A stretch of DNA of 64,000 nucleotides from Trametopsis cervina. Taxonomy: Eukaryota > Basidiomycota > Agaricomycetes > Polyporales > Irpicaceae. The notes under the pieces were generated by a model. The model saw nothing but the letters and a program-made list of their open reading frames with translations. It searched no databases and was not told where the DNA came from. The DNA lies in assembly GCA_022385755.1 (NCBI GenBank), contig MU278360.1, forward strand, positions 279,692 to 343,691, given 5' to 3'. This document shows positions 40,839 to 52,254 of the stretch, in pieces. A program made the position numbers and the translations under genes. How positions within the stretch are numbered: the stretch's first letter is position 1; each line of letters opens with the position of its first letter.

Positions 40839-41747
40839 ATGTTCACCACACTCATTTCTTTAGTCACTCTTTCTTTTGGGCTCCAGCAGGCTACTGCACA
40901 GATCATTGTAAACGGTCAAATATTCACTAATGGTCTCGCAATCGTTGATGCGCCCCAGCCTGGAACGTAAGCGTCATCCATATGCCAGTGAAGAATCAAG
41001 TAGCTCACCTTCGTGGTCCCGTCAGAACTTTGCATGCAGGCGCGACGCAGAGCGTTGCCATAGACGTACGACTTGTCATTACAGTCTATATTTCTCGTGC
41101 TAACGTGGTGACCAGATTTCCGGAGACGGTCACATCCCCCAGTCCGCGGCAGACCCGAACTCAGGCCTGGATACGCACTACGATAGCCTCGAGGTCTACT
41201 TGATCTCGTACGAGAGCTCGTTCAACCAGACAATCTCATCCGGCCCAGGACTGCTCGAACAGGAGCCGCAAAGTACCGTCAAGCATATCAACTGGGTGAT
41301 TGATCCCTGTATCAAGAATGGCAACTACAATGTGAGTTTCACCCCACTGCCTGCAGGCTGGAAGACACGGAATGTTGATGACTGAATGACCACGTATAGT
41401 TGACGTTCTACGAAGGCTCGCATATTAACGGCACTGCGTACTTCACTATCACACCCTTACCGTGAGTTTATTGTCTGGACTGTCTCGCCACTGACACTCA
41501 CTTCAATGGACACAGTATTGAGATACAGAACACAGCTGTAGCAGACCAGTGTGTCAACGCAACCAATCCCATCCAGGCTTTTCCTCAAGCGCAATCGGCC
41601 CTTTCGCATAGCCCGTTCCTTGATGACAACAACAGTACTTCCAATGTGCATTATCCCAGCGTACAGGCCAGCGGAGCACCTGCTCACTCATCAGTGTTCA
41701 CTCTCTTAATGGCACCCGCAATGATGGCAGTCTTTGCCAGTCTATAG
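40839..41747 (+). CDS. Secreted, probably GPI-anchored surface protein
   Basis: Function unknown. The start MFTTLISLVTLSFGLQQATA is a typical signal peptide with AxA-like cleavage. Exons join as ...IVDAPQPGT|TLHAGATQSVAIDV|ISGDGHIPQSAADP..., then YLISYESSFNQTISSG, DPCIKNGNYN|LTFYEGSHINGTAYF and a Ser/Asn/Thr-rich stretch before a hydrophobic C-terminal tail (SVFTLLMAPAMMAVFASL), which fits a GPI-attachment signal. Several NxS/T sequons. The central beta-rich domain belongs to a small secreted family I have seen in mushroom-forming fungi, without known role. Four or five introns. A wall or surface location is inferred. Confidence 0.75.
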
Positions 41748-42117
41748 GTTTTTGTATTTAGGGCAGCGGTATTCGCGAGATCATGATCATCTTTGTAGTT
41801 GCAGGCCAAAGCCAACATATATTGAGAGTGTCAAATGAGAGACAAACATAGAAAGAATAAATTAAACCCCATACAAGGCAGGTAGTATACGCAATCAGAA
41901 CAGCGGCACGAATATATGAGAAGTAGAACAAAGTCCATGACACAACTACGCGCTGAATCCAACAAAGAAATATGGCCAACAGCCAGCCATGCGGCTGCCT
42001 CGTATGCAGTAATGTACCTCGTCAAAAGGGGTGAAGCAAGTGTATTACGGACGGAGAGAGTATCATCAAGATTCGTGACGAACACAATAGTATATGACCC
42101 AGATATCTTCTACTGCT
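41748..42117. other. Convergent 3' region
   Basis: 370 bases between two stops facing each other; holds both 3' UTRs. A/T-rich blocks with AATAAA-like words (for example near 41855). No gene. Confidence 0.5.
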
Positions 42118-43952
42118 TTACTCGATTGATAGTCGAGGTGCAAGCTCGTTGCCGCCAGTGTATCGCTTGTCGTTCGGGTCTGTTATTTTATCAAGCGCAC
42201 TGGATGAGTACTTGTTGCGTCGTTTGTTAACATCTGGAGAGCAATCACCGTCATCAATGACATTGAGCTTCGTGAGCTTGTATGTAAACTTTTTCGACTG
42301 ACCATGCGTCTTGGAGGCAAGGAGACCCTTGTCAAAGTCCGAGAAACAGCGGAGACCGACTGCAAAGGTCGCAAAGAGAAGCAGGAACGCGACGAGAGCT
42401 GTACGAGATGTTAGGGCGCAGATGTCTTCTACAGACATGTTACGTACTGAACGTTGTCAGCGTCGCTCGTGTCGTCTGATATTGCTCTCTGGATGCAGGC
42501 TCGTAAAATCTCACAAGCTTGTAGACTGTGTAAAAGGTGTGAGTCCCTTGTGTATCCGAGCAAGTAGTGGTATCACGAACTGACTACATAACGATAAATC
42601 TCGTAAGTGACTGGACATAGCATATATCGAACACATGACTTACAGTATGTTTCAGACGCCAACATGAGCACGAGGGAGATGGACATGAGCCTGGTGACAT
42701 TGGTCAGTTACCGCAAAGTATGATCCACGGCTACACGCACCATTTTATCTCTCTCCTGACGGCAATGGCTGCGCCTATTAGCAGGAACAACACGATCGGG
42801 ATGGCCGCAACGGTCAGACCAAACTCTGCGGAATCGGTTTGAAGGACGAGAATCAAAAGCTGTATATTTCATTGTTAGAAGCAGCTCGCCCACGCAAATG
42901 AGCTCATTTACCTGCATGGTAACGCCGACGAAGCAGAAGAAATCGAACTTGAGCAGACAGATCATGATCTGGTAGTACTGATACATAGCTATTGCCAAGA
43001 GTTAGTGCGATCAGCGTAAGCAATGCGCGTAGACAAACTTTTGAAGGCTGGGTTTGCGCCAACAACATGGAAGATGGCCCAACTGGAACGAGAGTTGTCA
43101 GCCACGTGCGCTTCACATATCAAGATCGAGACATACCCGAACTCGAAATACAGCTCTCTTGCCCAATATACCAATGAGAACCAAGATGCACCGATGATGA
43201 CGGGTGAAACAATGAGGAACGGTCGCACTTGCTTCCATAGCGAACCGATGCCGTCCCCTTGCTACCAGGCTTCAATTAGAATCACATAGTATCAAAGTGG
43301 GATAGCAGCTTACAGAGGAACTTGTTGGGTTTGGCCTGACTACGGCGGCCTTCGTCTCGTGCACCTGGATAGCGGCGAAGACAACAAGCGCCAGATGGAA
43401 ACCTGTGAGACCGTCTGATGAGACTGCGGATGGACAGCGCGCATAGTTGAGTCGAACGTACCCAGGATCCCAATAAGTTGGATGACATTCCGTAGTCTTA
43501 GAGCGTCGAAGGCCATGAAGATTTCAAATATGCTGACGAGGTGTCAATGGATTGAACGGGGTTTAGGTTTGAATGAACGGTGAACATACATGGCTAGGAC
43601 GAAAAGTGCAAGATAGCATGGCACTGTCTTGTATTGCGGTAGTGTCAAGTCCACTCGGTCGTTGACCTACACAATCGAGAGCAAGCGCAATCAGAACCGT
43701 CACTGAGAGGTTAAAGGGGATAGCCACATACAAATGCGAACACGGCGGAGACCATAGCAAGGACCACAGCTCCCTCTGTAATTCATATTAGCATGCGATA
43801 TGACTTCCGGGATAGATCATGTTCAACTAACGCAGGATAACTAGATTGTCGCAAGAACATGAGCTTCTTCAACGGATAGAGTTCCAGAGACAGAACGTAC
43901 CTGTGCCCATGAAGGCCATCTGCGCCCGCGAGGAAAGGAACGGCACAGACAT
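42118..43952 (-). CDS. Polytopic membrane protein of unknown function
   Basis: About ten exons give a protein with about seven predicted membrane helices: TEGAVVLAMVSAVFAF, YLALFVLAIIFEIFMAFDAL, NVIQLIGILGFHLALVVFAA, FLIVSPVIIGASWFSLVYWA, QIMICLLKFDFFCFVGVTMQ, LTVAAIPIVLFLLIGAAIAV, LMSISLVLMLASETYFVYK and TLVAFLLLFATFAVGLRCF. Between helices a conserved-looking block WAIFHVVGANPAFK and YEPASREQYQTTRATLT is seen. The C terminus is polar (LNVIDDGDCSPDVNKRRN). It resembles a widespread fungal family sometimes labelled UsgS-like, but I am not sure of that name. Start at 43952 (MSVPFLSSRAQ). Confidence 0.7.
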
Positions 43953-44588
43953 AGTCGTAAAGGAGGGCCCAGAGGTGGCCGAGAGGCAAGAAGGGGGCCT
44001 ACTACTGAAATGCGTAGGCGGGAAGAGAGGAAAGATCAGAGGAGGCCTGTGAGGAGTATTATACAGAGGCCAGAGAGCGGGAACTGGCAGTGCTCAGACC
44101 ACAGCCGCGTGAGAGCGCTCGCAAGACGCTCGGTGGCGCCGAAACGAGTTGAAACACGGTTTGCCGGCTGCGCCGAAGGCGGGATTTTTCCTGAAAAGGA
44201 AGGATCCGTCGTTTGTGGACTTTCGCTGGTCGTTGGCTCAGTCGAATACAAGACAAAATGAGTGGCGAAGGCTTTGTTGGCGATATTGCACTACGCAGAT
44301 ACACACCGAGTCAATGTGGCGAGTTACTTGCACAATCCATATGGCTCCCGCGAGGTCACCGTCTTGACACTTTTTCTGACAAATCTTTCCCTAAGCGCTT
44401 GACCCTGATGTTGCTCACCGCTCGAGAATTGCGGGTGTCCTCTCGCAAGACTGAGCCTGCGTGCTAACTTCCAGCTCCTGACAAATAAATACAGTGCAAC
44501 TTGTGATCACTTTGACACAACAAGCTTACAACTTGGAACTTCATTTTCTATGCTGACGTAGAGCGTTGTAGTAACATCGTACGGCGTC
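43953..44588. other. Non-coding stretch upstream of membrane-protein gene
   Basis: About 640 bases between two minus-strand genes. Overlapping frames of 70-85 codons near 44010-44470 on both strands contradict each other and carry no domain. Confidence 0.45.
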
Positions 44589-46354
44589 TCAGAATTCTTC
44601 CCCAGCCTTCACGCTGTGTGCCACAGCCTCTGCCACCTCCAGCTCTTCCTGCCACAGAAGCCGAATATTACCCACCATCCAGTTGAACCACGGCGGCGTA
44701 TCTCGCTCCCGTAGACGCTCCACTGTGCTCGCTAGATGTCCTAACCCCAGTTCTGCACTCTTTGCTACCCGCTCGCAAAGTTCTACAAGATGATCTCGCC
44801 ATTTTTGCTCGTTCGTAGAGGATATCAAGTCTTGTTGGCCAATGAGGACTCTTCTCCAGTCGTCTACTAAGGACTCGTGGTCGGAAGGTAGCTGGGTGAC
44901 GGATTCTGAGACGATATGATAGAGGCGCAGTGCGGCCATTAGTCGATAAGATGGATGCGCAGGAGTTGGAGAAGAGTGCATGGTCCAGTCTCTAAGGTGG
45001 AGTGAAGACATCCAAGAAATATATTAGTGTCCGTATGAGAATACATACATGATAGTAAAATGTTATACCCCCAATAACCCTCCTCTTCCAGTACACTCCT
45101 CATCCACGCACCCACAGCGCCTCGTTTCTCGAATATCTCTTCGACAACATACTTTAGGTTCACTTCGCCGACGAACCCGCCCCGCTGACAGTCGCCTTTA
45201 GACCACCCATTTACGAATCCATACTCGACGAAGAGCTTGGCATTGGAGTGCTCCCCGTATTTGAGAAAGAGTTCCTCGCCCGTCTGGATTGAACGCTCGC
45301 TGGTTGATAGGAACATGTAGTCACCGCCAAGGCCATGAGATTTGTTTTTACGGGCGCCGGGCGCAGGAGAGAATATTGACGACGGCAGCACAGGAAAGAT
45401 ATGACTGTTCGTCGGCGCGTGATTTGCAAGATCGAGGATTGGACACATTGCCATATTCTCTGGTGCTGCCTGATTAGCGTTGAGACGATAGTAGATGCAT
45501 CTAGTGTTGACTGCAGAACATCAACATTGAACAAACACCCTCGGCAACCCAGACATACCGTTTAACCATGCCCACATAAATGCATCCTCGTGGGCTTGTT
45601 CGGATATATCATCCTGACGATGTCGTAGTTCCGCTCTTGCCGTATGAATTATGCTGCTAGGGTTTGCTTTCTGCATAGGATTCAAAACATATGACATGAA
45701 CGAGGTGGAATTACGCACCAGATGCTCGCGCACTGCCTTCCAATCTTCCCGGAATCGCGTGCGAAGGCTACGCAAAGCCAGAGACAGGATAGATGGTAGC
45801 GAAGACAGAAGATCTTGATTTACGACATGCTGAGAGGCATGTTGGGTCCAAGCAAGAGGATGGCTACTGAAGTCTTGCGGTAGACTCGAAATGTACGGCC
45901 CAAACGAGGGATCGCAGGATATGTTTTCTGCACTGGGTTTATGCAAAAATAAATGTAGTGAGATGATCTGCGTGGCGTTCAGTGCTGCCAGGGTATTCGG
46001 CGGATATAGAAGAGACAGTGTTTTGACGTTGATCATCGCCCTCGCTGGGATGGTAAACAGCGTTGCAGATGGCTGACGGAGACCGTCAATAAATGCGCAC
46101 TTGAACAGTTTGACATACGTACTGAGCATGGCTGAGAGGCAAAGAGACCTTTGCCAGATTCTGCGTGTATGTGTTGTTTGAGTGACGAGGGAACCGAGTC
46201 GAGATGAAAAAGACGCTTCTGTACCTCTGGTCTGTCGGCACTCAACGCGCAGCCCGTCCTTGCCAACATCCATATTGTGTTCGGTTTTCAGCCATTCTAA
46301 CAGCTTTTGCCACTGCTCATCCTTGCGTGTCTGTCCCTCATTGCTGGTTATCAT
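44589..46354 (-). CDS. SET-domain lysine methyltransferase (SETD/RKM class)
   Basis: Probable non-histone protein lysine or histidine methyltransferase of the RuBisCO-LSMT-like class (yeast Rkm, human SETD3/4/6). From ATG at 46354: WQKLLEWLKTEHNMDVGKDG, then after an intron ESGKGLFASQP (SAM-binding G-x-G) and, after another, SATLFTIPARAMINVKTL. A helical insert follows (RSLRTRFREDWKAVREHL), then the catalytic block MCPILDLANHAPTNSH (the NH motif) and GEELFLKYGEHSNAKLFVEYG with the conserved Tyr. The remaining C-terminal helices match the substrate-binding domain. About six exons, about 490 residues. Substrate not predictable. Divergent to the SDR gene with 206 bases between starts. Confidence 0.85.
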
Positions 46355-46560
46355 CTTCGGCCGACCGCGCAGCTACCAGCCTATCTTCCGCCCAGATGCC
46401 GAGATTGAAGATGGCTGAGAGAGAGTCGTAATCAGTGCCCACGGGTTTGCTCCCACCCAGCGCACGGAACATACTGACGAGAGAAAGACGAATATCCGCC
46501 ACCGCCCCGCTGGCAGTCAGACCGTGCCGGATGCGTGATCGATAGGCACACTTGGACTTC

Positions 46561-47830
46561 ATGCTCTCGGTGATCACCCATTCTCTCTTTAGAGGCTCAT
46601 CTCTCAGACACCAGAGACCCCTCACGAGGATCTTCCACAACAGCCTACCAGCATTAGCTCGCAGTATGTCCGTCTTCAACACTTCTCGTCTGCACGACAA
46701 GGTCGTCCTTATCACAGGGGCAAGCGCTGGTATCGGTGCGGTACGTGTCTGGCGTGACTCGCGTTTTCGATTCTGCTCTCATTCCCGCACTCATTGTCAC
46801 AGGCTACAGCGATCCTCTTCGCCAAGGTATGTCATGTCTTGCACGCGTGGTGATGTTGTTGTTGACGAGATTTTCAGGCAGGTTCTAATGTTATCCTGAG
46901 CGCACGCCGAACCGATGCTCTGAAGCAAATCACGGACGCGTGTGTCGCTGCACACAAGGAGGCTGGTGTTAAAGCCGGTGGAAAGTTCGCCGCCGTCTCG
47001 CTGGACGTGGGTGACAAACAGCAAGTCGCGTCCTTCCTCGACCGCGTCCCTGAAGAGCTCAAACAGATCGATATCCTCGGTGCGACCGCTGTCCATGTGC
47101 TTGCCGCTTGCACCGCTGACATATATTTGCTCCAGTAAACAACGCCGGATTCGTGCTCGGTGTCGATAAAATTGGTGACATTCCAGAGGATGACTTTGAG
47201 GCGATGTTCAACGTGAACGTTTTCGGCCTGATCAGGGTGACACAGCTGATCGTAAACGGTGAGCCGCATGCGTGAGATTCCGAGAACTGAATCTCAATGC
47301 GACAATCCACGTCCTGCCTGCAGGCTTCAAAGCGCGAAACACGGGCCACATCATTAATATCGGGTCCATAGCCGGGCGTGAGGCGTATGCAGGAGGAGGG
47401 ATTTACTGCGCCACCAAGCATGCTGTGCGATCGTTCACGGGTACTTTGTTGCGTGAGCTCGTGAACACGAAGGTCCGTGTATCGGAGGTGCAGCCAGGTC
47501 AGTAACTTCCCGTCTTACGGAATGCCAGGGTCCCTTACGTTCCCACAGGGATGGTCGAGACTGAATTCTCAATCGTTCGTTTCCGCGGAGACAAATCTGC
47601 CGCAGACAAGGTGTATGACGGGCTGCAGCCCCGTGAGTTCGGACATCTTACCTCCCTCTGCCCTGTCTTCTGACATATGTTTTCTGACATTTGGATTAGT
47701 GGTTGCTGAGGACATTGCTGAAGAGATTGTCTGGACGGCATCGCGTCCTCCGCACGTTAACATTGCCGAGTTGTTCGTTCTGCCTGTCAACCAGGCGTCC
47801 CCTACGATCAACTACAGGGAAAGCAAGTGA
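46561..47830 (+). CDS. Short-chain dehydrogenase (YMR226C/YdfG-like)
   Basis: NADP-dependent SDR, similar to the 3-hydroxy-acid dehydrogenase group (yeast YMR226C, E. coli YdfG). Seven or eight exons. Cofactor motif [40 protein letters not shown], the Ser in [13 protein letters not shown] and catalytic Y-x3-K in [13 protein letters not shown], then [15 protein letters not shown]. Two starts are possible: ATG 46561, which adds an Arg-rich, acid-free head ([20 protein letters not shown]) that looks like a mitochondrial presequence, and ATG 46666 ([12 protein letters not shown]), which matches cytosolic homologues. Both may be used, giving dual targeting (inference). Stop TGA at 47828-47830. Confidence 0.9.
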
Positions 47831-48027
47831 ATATAGACATGCTTCGAGATGTAATAAAATTGTAACTGTCAAATGCCTAGCTATCATGGCACTTCAAGAT
47901 TATAAAGCGACATGCTTGCACAATAAAAGAAAGATAGGAAATAGTGCCAAAAGATGTGTACAGATATTACATGAGCTACTGATGAGGTAATGAGCGTATG
48001 ATACGTTTGCGATCGTACAGGCGTTAT

Positions 48028-51000
48028 TCATGTCTTCGCTTTCTTTTTACTTCTCGTTGCTTTCGCGGGTGATACAGGCTCAGGCTGTACTTCGGGGTCA
48101 TCTTCATAGACGAATTTCTGAACGCGTATGCTCTCCGGGACGATATTCGGTACCGGCACATCGGCGTTGAGGACATTACCCATCGTATCCAGCCGGAGGG
48201 TCTGTAATCAGAGTCAGTTTCACATTCACAGTCCGTCCAATGTGTCATTGTAAGCAGACCTTTGCAGGTGTAGCCAGACATCCTTTCTTCGTAAACTCCT
48301 CCTTTGGCGGTCTCCTCGGATTTGGCGGTGTATCCGTGAAAAACACCGTCTTTGCGAGCCCGCGATCCCACTTCACGCGCTTCTCCTCCCTAGTGTTTCG
48401 ATCACTTGATTCGTCATCGCCGTCGCCCTCAAACTTGCCGCGCTTGAGTGGTCGATGAGGCCTTTCCGGGGTCTCGAAATCCTCTTCGTCGCCTGGCCCT
48501 CTGGAATGACGCGCCGGAAGGTCGCCTGCGTCCTCCTCTATCGTCATTATACTCAGATCTCCCAGCTCTGCACCCTCAGACAACTTCTTCGCTCTCCGTT
48601 CTGCTCTTTCCTGCCGCTGCTGATTCCTCTCTTCCCGCTGCTGATCCAATAGATTCCGTACTTTGGTCGTCGGACTATCCGGACGCTTGCCTTCTTTTCT
48701 GATCACATCTGTCTGTAATTCACTAAACTGCTTCTGATTCCGCTGTGTGTTCGTGGCTGTCAAGCTCTTCAGTGCCACAGCACTCATGCCCGAAAACACG
48801 CTGTTGTCTGGAGGTAGAACGACTTTACGGCGCTGCTGAGATTGGCGCGAAGGTGCAGATTCCACAGGGCCAAAGACATCCGTGGCCGACGATGCAGATC
48901 TTCGGCTTCGAGTAATGCGCCGGAGTCCGTTGGACTCGGGCTCAGTACTTGCAGGCGCCTCTCCTTCCCGTGAGGCGTCCGCGAGTGGCTGAGATGAAGC
49001 TGAGGGGAGAGAAGAAGGAGGTTCGCTGACATCGCCTAGAGAACTGTGCTCCTCGCCTTCACCTGCAATCGGGGAAGACATGATCTCTATAATTTGAGGC
49101 TGTCTTTTGGGAGAGGCAGCGGCAAAGGGGGTGGGTTTCGTTGAGGCGCTCTGTGTATCTCCGGGTAGTGAAGCCTGAGTTTCTGTCGACGTTGTGGGAG
49201 CTTCTTTAGGCTTTCGAGTATCGACTACTTTCCGCATTTTGATCATGACCTGCGGCGCGCCATTAGGCGTTGATTTAGCCTTCCCTGGGCTTGCTTTCCT
49301 CGATGGACTGGGACTCCTGCGTGCCTGGACCGCTGGCGTAGGATTGGAAGGCACTCTGATGACCTTACGCAAAGGAAGTACCGTTCGCACGATAGAAGGA
49401 GATGGCTTCGCCTCTGTGTTCTCGCGTTTCCTCTTCAACGGTGCAGTGGTCGAGTTCTCTACGTCCGGAGGGAAGGTAGCGGCTCGGTTTGCGAGCGTCT
49501 TGGGGCCTGGACCCGGGACTGGCTGTACACTGTCGGTGTCCGAGCTACTATCCACTACGACAGGTTTGGTCGATAGTTTACGAACCATTCGCATGGGCCG
49601 AGGCTAATGGGAAAGCGACGGCAAACGTTCATTGAGGTGGCAAGGGATCCTAAAGCATACATAACTCACGGTCACAACTGCAGGGATGGCAGTGCTGGGC
49701 TTCTTCGTAGCAGACGGGGCAGGTAAGCGCGACCCAGTCGCCGCCGCACTTGACTGTACAGGTCTTGCATATGGCTTGAATCCAGGACGGGGAATCTTAC
49801 TCTCAGCCTTAGCAGATGGCTGTCGAAGGCTCGACACAGGCTTTAGCACAGGCTTCTGCGCGTGCACTGCCTGTTGATCGCGAGCACCTTCATCCACCTC
49901 AGCGATAGTGCTAGGCAGACGAGGGACAAGTGGGAAAGGGAGAGGTTTAGAGGCCTCATAAAATGTTGACGTGCCGTCCACAGATGCAGGCTTCCGGAAC
50001 GTCGGTATCCGTGGCTTGGGGGGCTCGACTGAGGCACTCCTCTGAAACTTCGGAACAGAAGATGAAGCCGCAGCAGCTGTACCACTCGTGGTCTTTGGGG
50101 GGAAGGAAGGAAGCATAGCAGACTTTCCCTTCTGCGGAGACTGCAGCATAGGGAAAGCTTCCTCAATAGGTACGCGTTTTGCCGGACTTCGCGGGGGTTC
50201 GTGTGGCATACGCGGCGGGCCTATCGCACCGAGGGCGGAACCAGGACGGGCGGGGCCCAGCAGAGAGCGAGCTTTCTCCGGAGAAAGAGATCCTTGAGCG
50301 AGCGCGTCGTTGATCAGGACGCGACGCGCGGGCGTGCGGGTCAAATCAGCGGTCCTGAGGGCGTTTGATGGTCTCATTGGTGTTGAGGGTATGTTTGAGG
50401 CAAGTGGGGTATCAGGAACCTCTACTATTTGAGTTGAAGAGGTAGGGAGGCGTGAAGCATGGTCATCATTGTGTGAGTCAGGTAAGGGAGTAGAAGGCCC
50501 TTCCAATGGGGAGGTAATAAGTTGTAATAACGTCTGGTTTGAAGTAGGGGATAGTGAACCGAGCCTTGGAACATCATCTGTCTTGTGTTCTGTAGGACCA
50601 GGACTGGGAGTGGCGGTTTGCTCCGGAGCTTCGTTCTCTACTACCATACCGTGGCTTAGCTCTCTTATGAGATTGTCGATCACGGACCCAGATGCAGGGG
50701 GAGTGGTAGTAGACTCGGTAACAGGAACTGTGAGAGCACTAGTATCCTCGTCGCGTGGAACAAATTCGGGCCCTTGTGCCTTCTGTTTCCGCCTCCTAGT
50801 CGCAGCGGCATTGGGGGTGCTGAATCCGGGACTTACAGAAGGTGTGGCAGTTTTTGAGGGTGAACTGTTCAGAGGGAGGAGAAACGGAGAAACACTACGC
50901 CGAGGACGAGTGGAACGTCGAAGGGGTGTCTGAGGTGCCGGGTCAGGTGTCGGAGTCAATATCAATAGCGGTGGCTGATCGTGCTCAGCAGCGGACATTA

Positions 51001-51849
51001 CTTCGGTAGTAAGCAAGTCAGGTGAAGGGGAGAACATATCCTTAGACAACGTGAACGCTACTTCTGCCTCGTCCGCAACAGACGGTGTATTCCCTCTGGA
51101 AGTGGTAGTGACATGTTGGGGATGGTCGTCTGGGTTCTGTAGGTGAGAAGGATAAGGCGACAACGACAGAAGATCGTCAACCGTACTCCGCGATGGATTC
51201 GGGGGTGTAGCAGGAAGTACTCTCATCTTGGGGGCGGAGGACGGAGAACTGAATGAGTCAAACATAATAAGATCCTCCTCAACCTGTGCAGAAGGATATC
51301 CCAGCATTGCATTATCGCCACCAGAAGATTCATGGAAAGCATCTTGTGCACGTATTTCGTGCTCCTCCACTTCCTCAGCAATTGTGGCAGTATTTCCAGG
51401 CTTGAGCGAGGGGCTAGGCGGGGGAGAAGGATTGTCCCACGCGCGCATAACCTTCGTTGCTAGTGCAGACGAGGGTTCTTCATCCATGGCCACTTAGCAT
51501 TGTTTCGTTTTTTAGGAAGTACACCCATACCTTCTAGGAGGTCTTCCGCAAAACCGGGAGTCTCACTTCCGCTCGATTGATCTGAATGGTCTTCTACGGC
51601 ACCTGTTTGCGGTTCATTCCGACTCTCGTTTTGAACGTGTAGTGAGGTGATAGATGAAAGACGCGTGGATCTTCTAACCGGGGTCGGGTGCCCAAGGTTT
51701 GCGCGTTGGGCATGTTGTTTCTCGACGGATTGAACAGGCCCAAAGTATACTTTGGCGGTTGATGTGTTTACTTCGTCGTCCGATGATGTTAACGGCGAGC
51801 TGCGGCCACGTTCATTCGTGTACGCGTCGACGCGAGATGCACTTTCCAT
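48028..51849 (-). CDS. Large Ser/Pro-rich disordered protein, probably nuclear
   Basis: Function unknown. Four exons of about 1,200 codons, nearly all low-complexity Ser/Pro/Thr/Lys. Exon junctions: DLLEG/VAMDEEPSSAL through a very short 38-base intron (51493-51530), AIPAVVT/PRPMRMVRKLS, and LATPAK/TLRLDTMGNVLNADV. Two copies of a short motif stand out: ARRVLINDALAQGSLSPEKA and AKRVPIEEAFPMLQSPQKGK (near 50310 and 50170). Many SP/TP sites suggest CDK or MAPK control. The N-terminal KVYFGPVQSVEKQ and C-terminal KRVKWDRGLAKTVFF...KKAKT read like basic nuclear patches. Start 51849 (MESASRVDAY) is chosen; an in-frame ATG at 51966 would add 39 Arg/Ser-rich residues. It could be a chromatin, kinetochore or cell-cycle scaffold. 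Confidence 0.7.
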
Positions 51850-52254
51850 CCAGACGAGACCAGACAATGAGCGTGAGCGGTGCTTACAGGAACGGCCTGA
51901 CAATCGTATACAACGTTGAGACCGCGTTTGAGGCACGTGACGTGAGCCACGCGTGCCAACGGGCATCGCCGAACTCGAATTGAGAGGCCAGATGCGTACA
52001 CAAGAAATTCGATTTGAACGCTATGCAGGAGCTCTCGGCAGCACACATATGCATCATGCTCTACTGATGTTATTGACATCGGAACATGCAACGAGGTAAC
52101 GTGCGCTTGTTTAAGGGGAGCGTTTATCGGCTGTGAGTGCGCTTGCGCCACGGCGACATGGACCAGTTCTGTGGCTTACAGTGGTTAACTGGTCAACTGC
52201 TCCTCTTTATAGAATACTCATCTTTCGCAGAGCGGATAGCTGCCAAGAGATATT
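51850..52254. other. Divergent promoter region before the regulator gene
   Basis: 405 bases between the disordered-protein gene and the double zinc-cluster gene. A TTTATAGA word lies about 50 bases upstream of the regulator ATG. Minus-strand coding may extend to 51966 if the alternative start is used. Confidence 0.45.

Noticed and set aside
44258..44467. Plus-strand 70-codon ORF between two minus-strand genes
   Set aside because: ATG-started but overlapped by equally long frames on both strands; no homology recognised.
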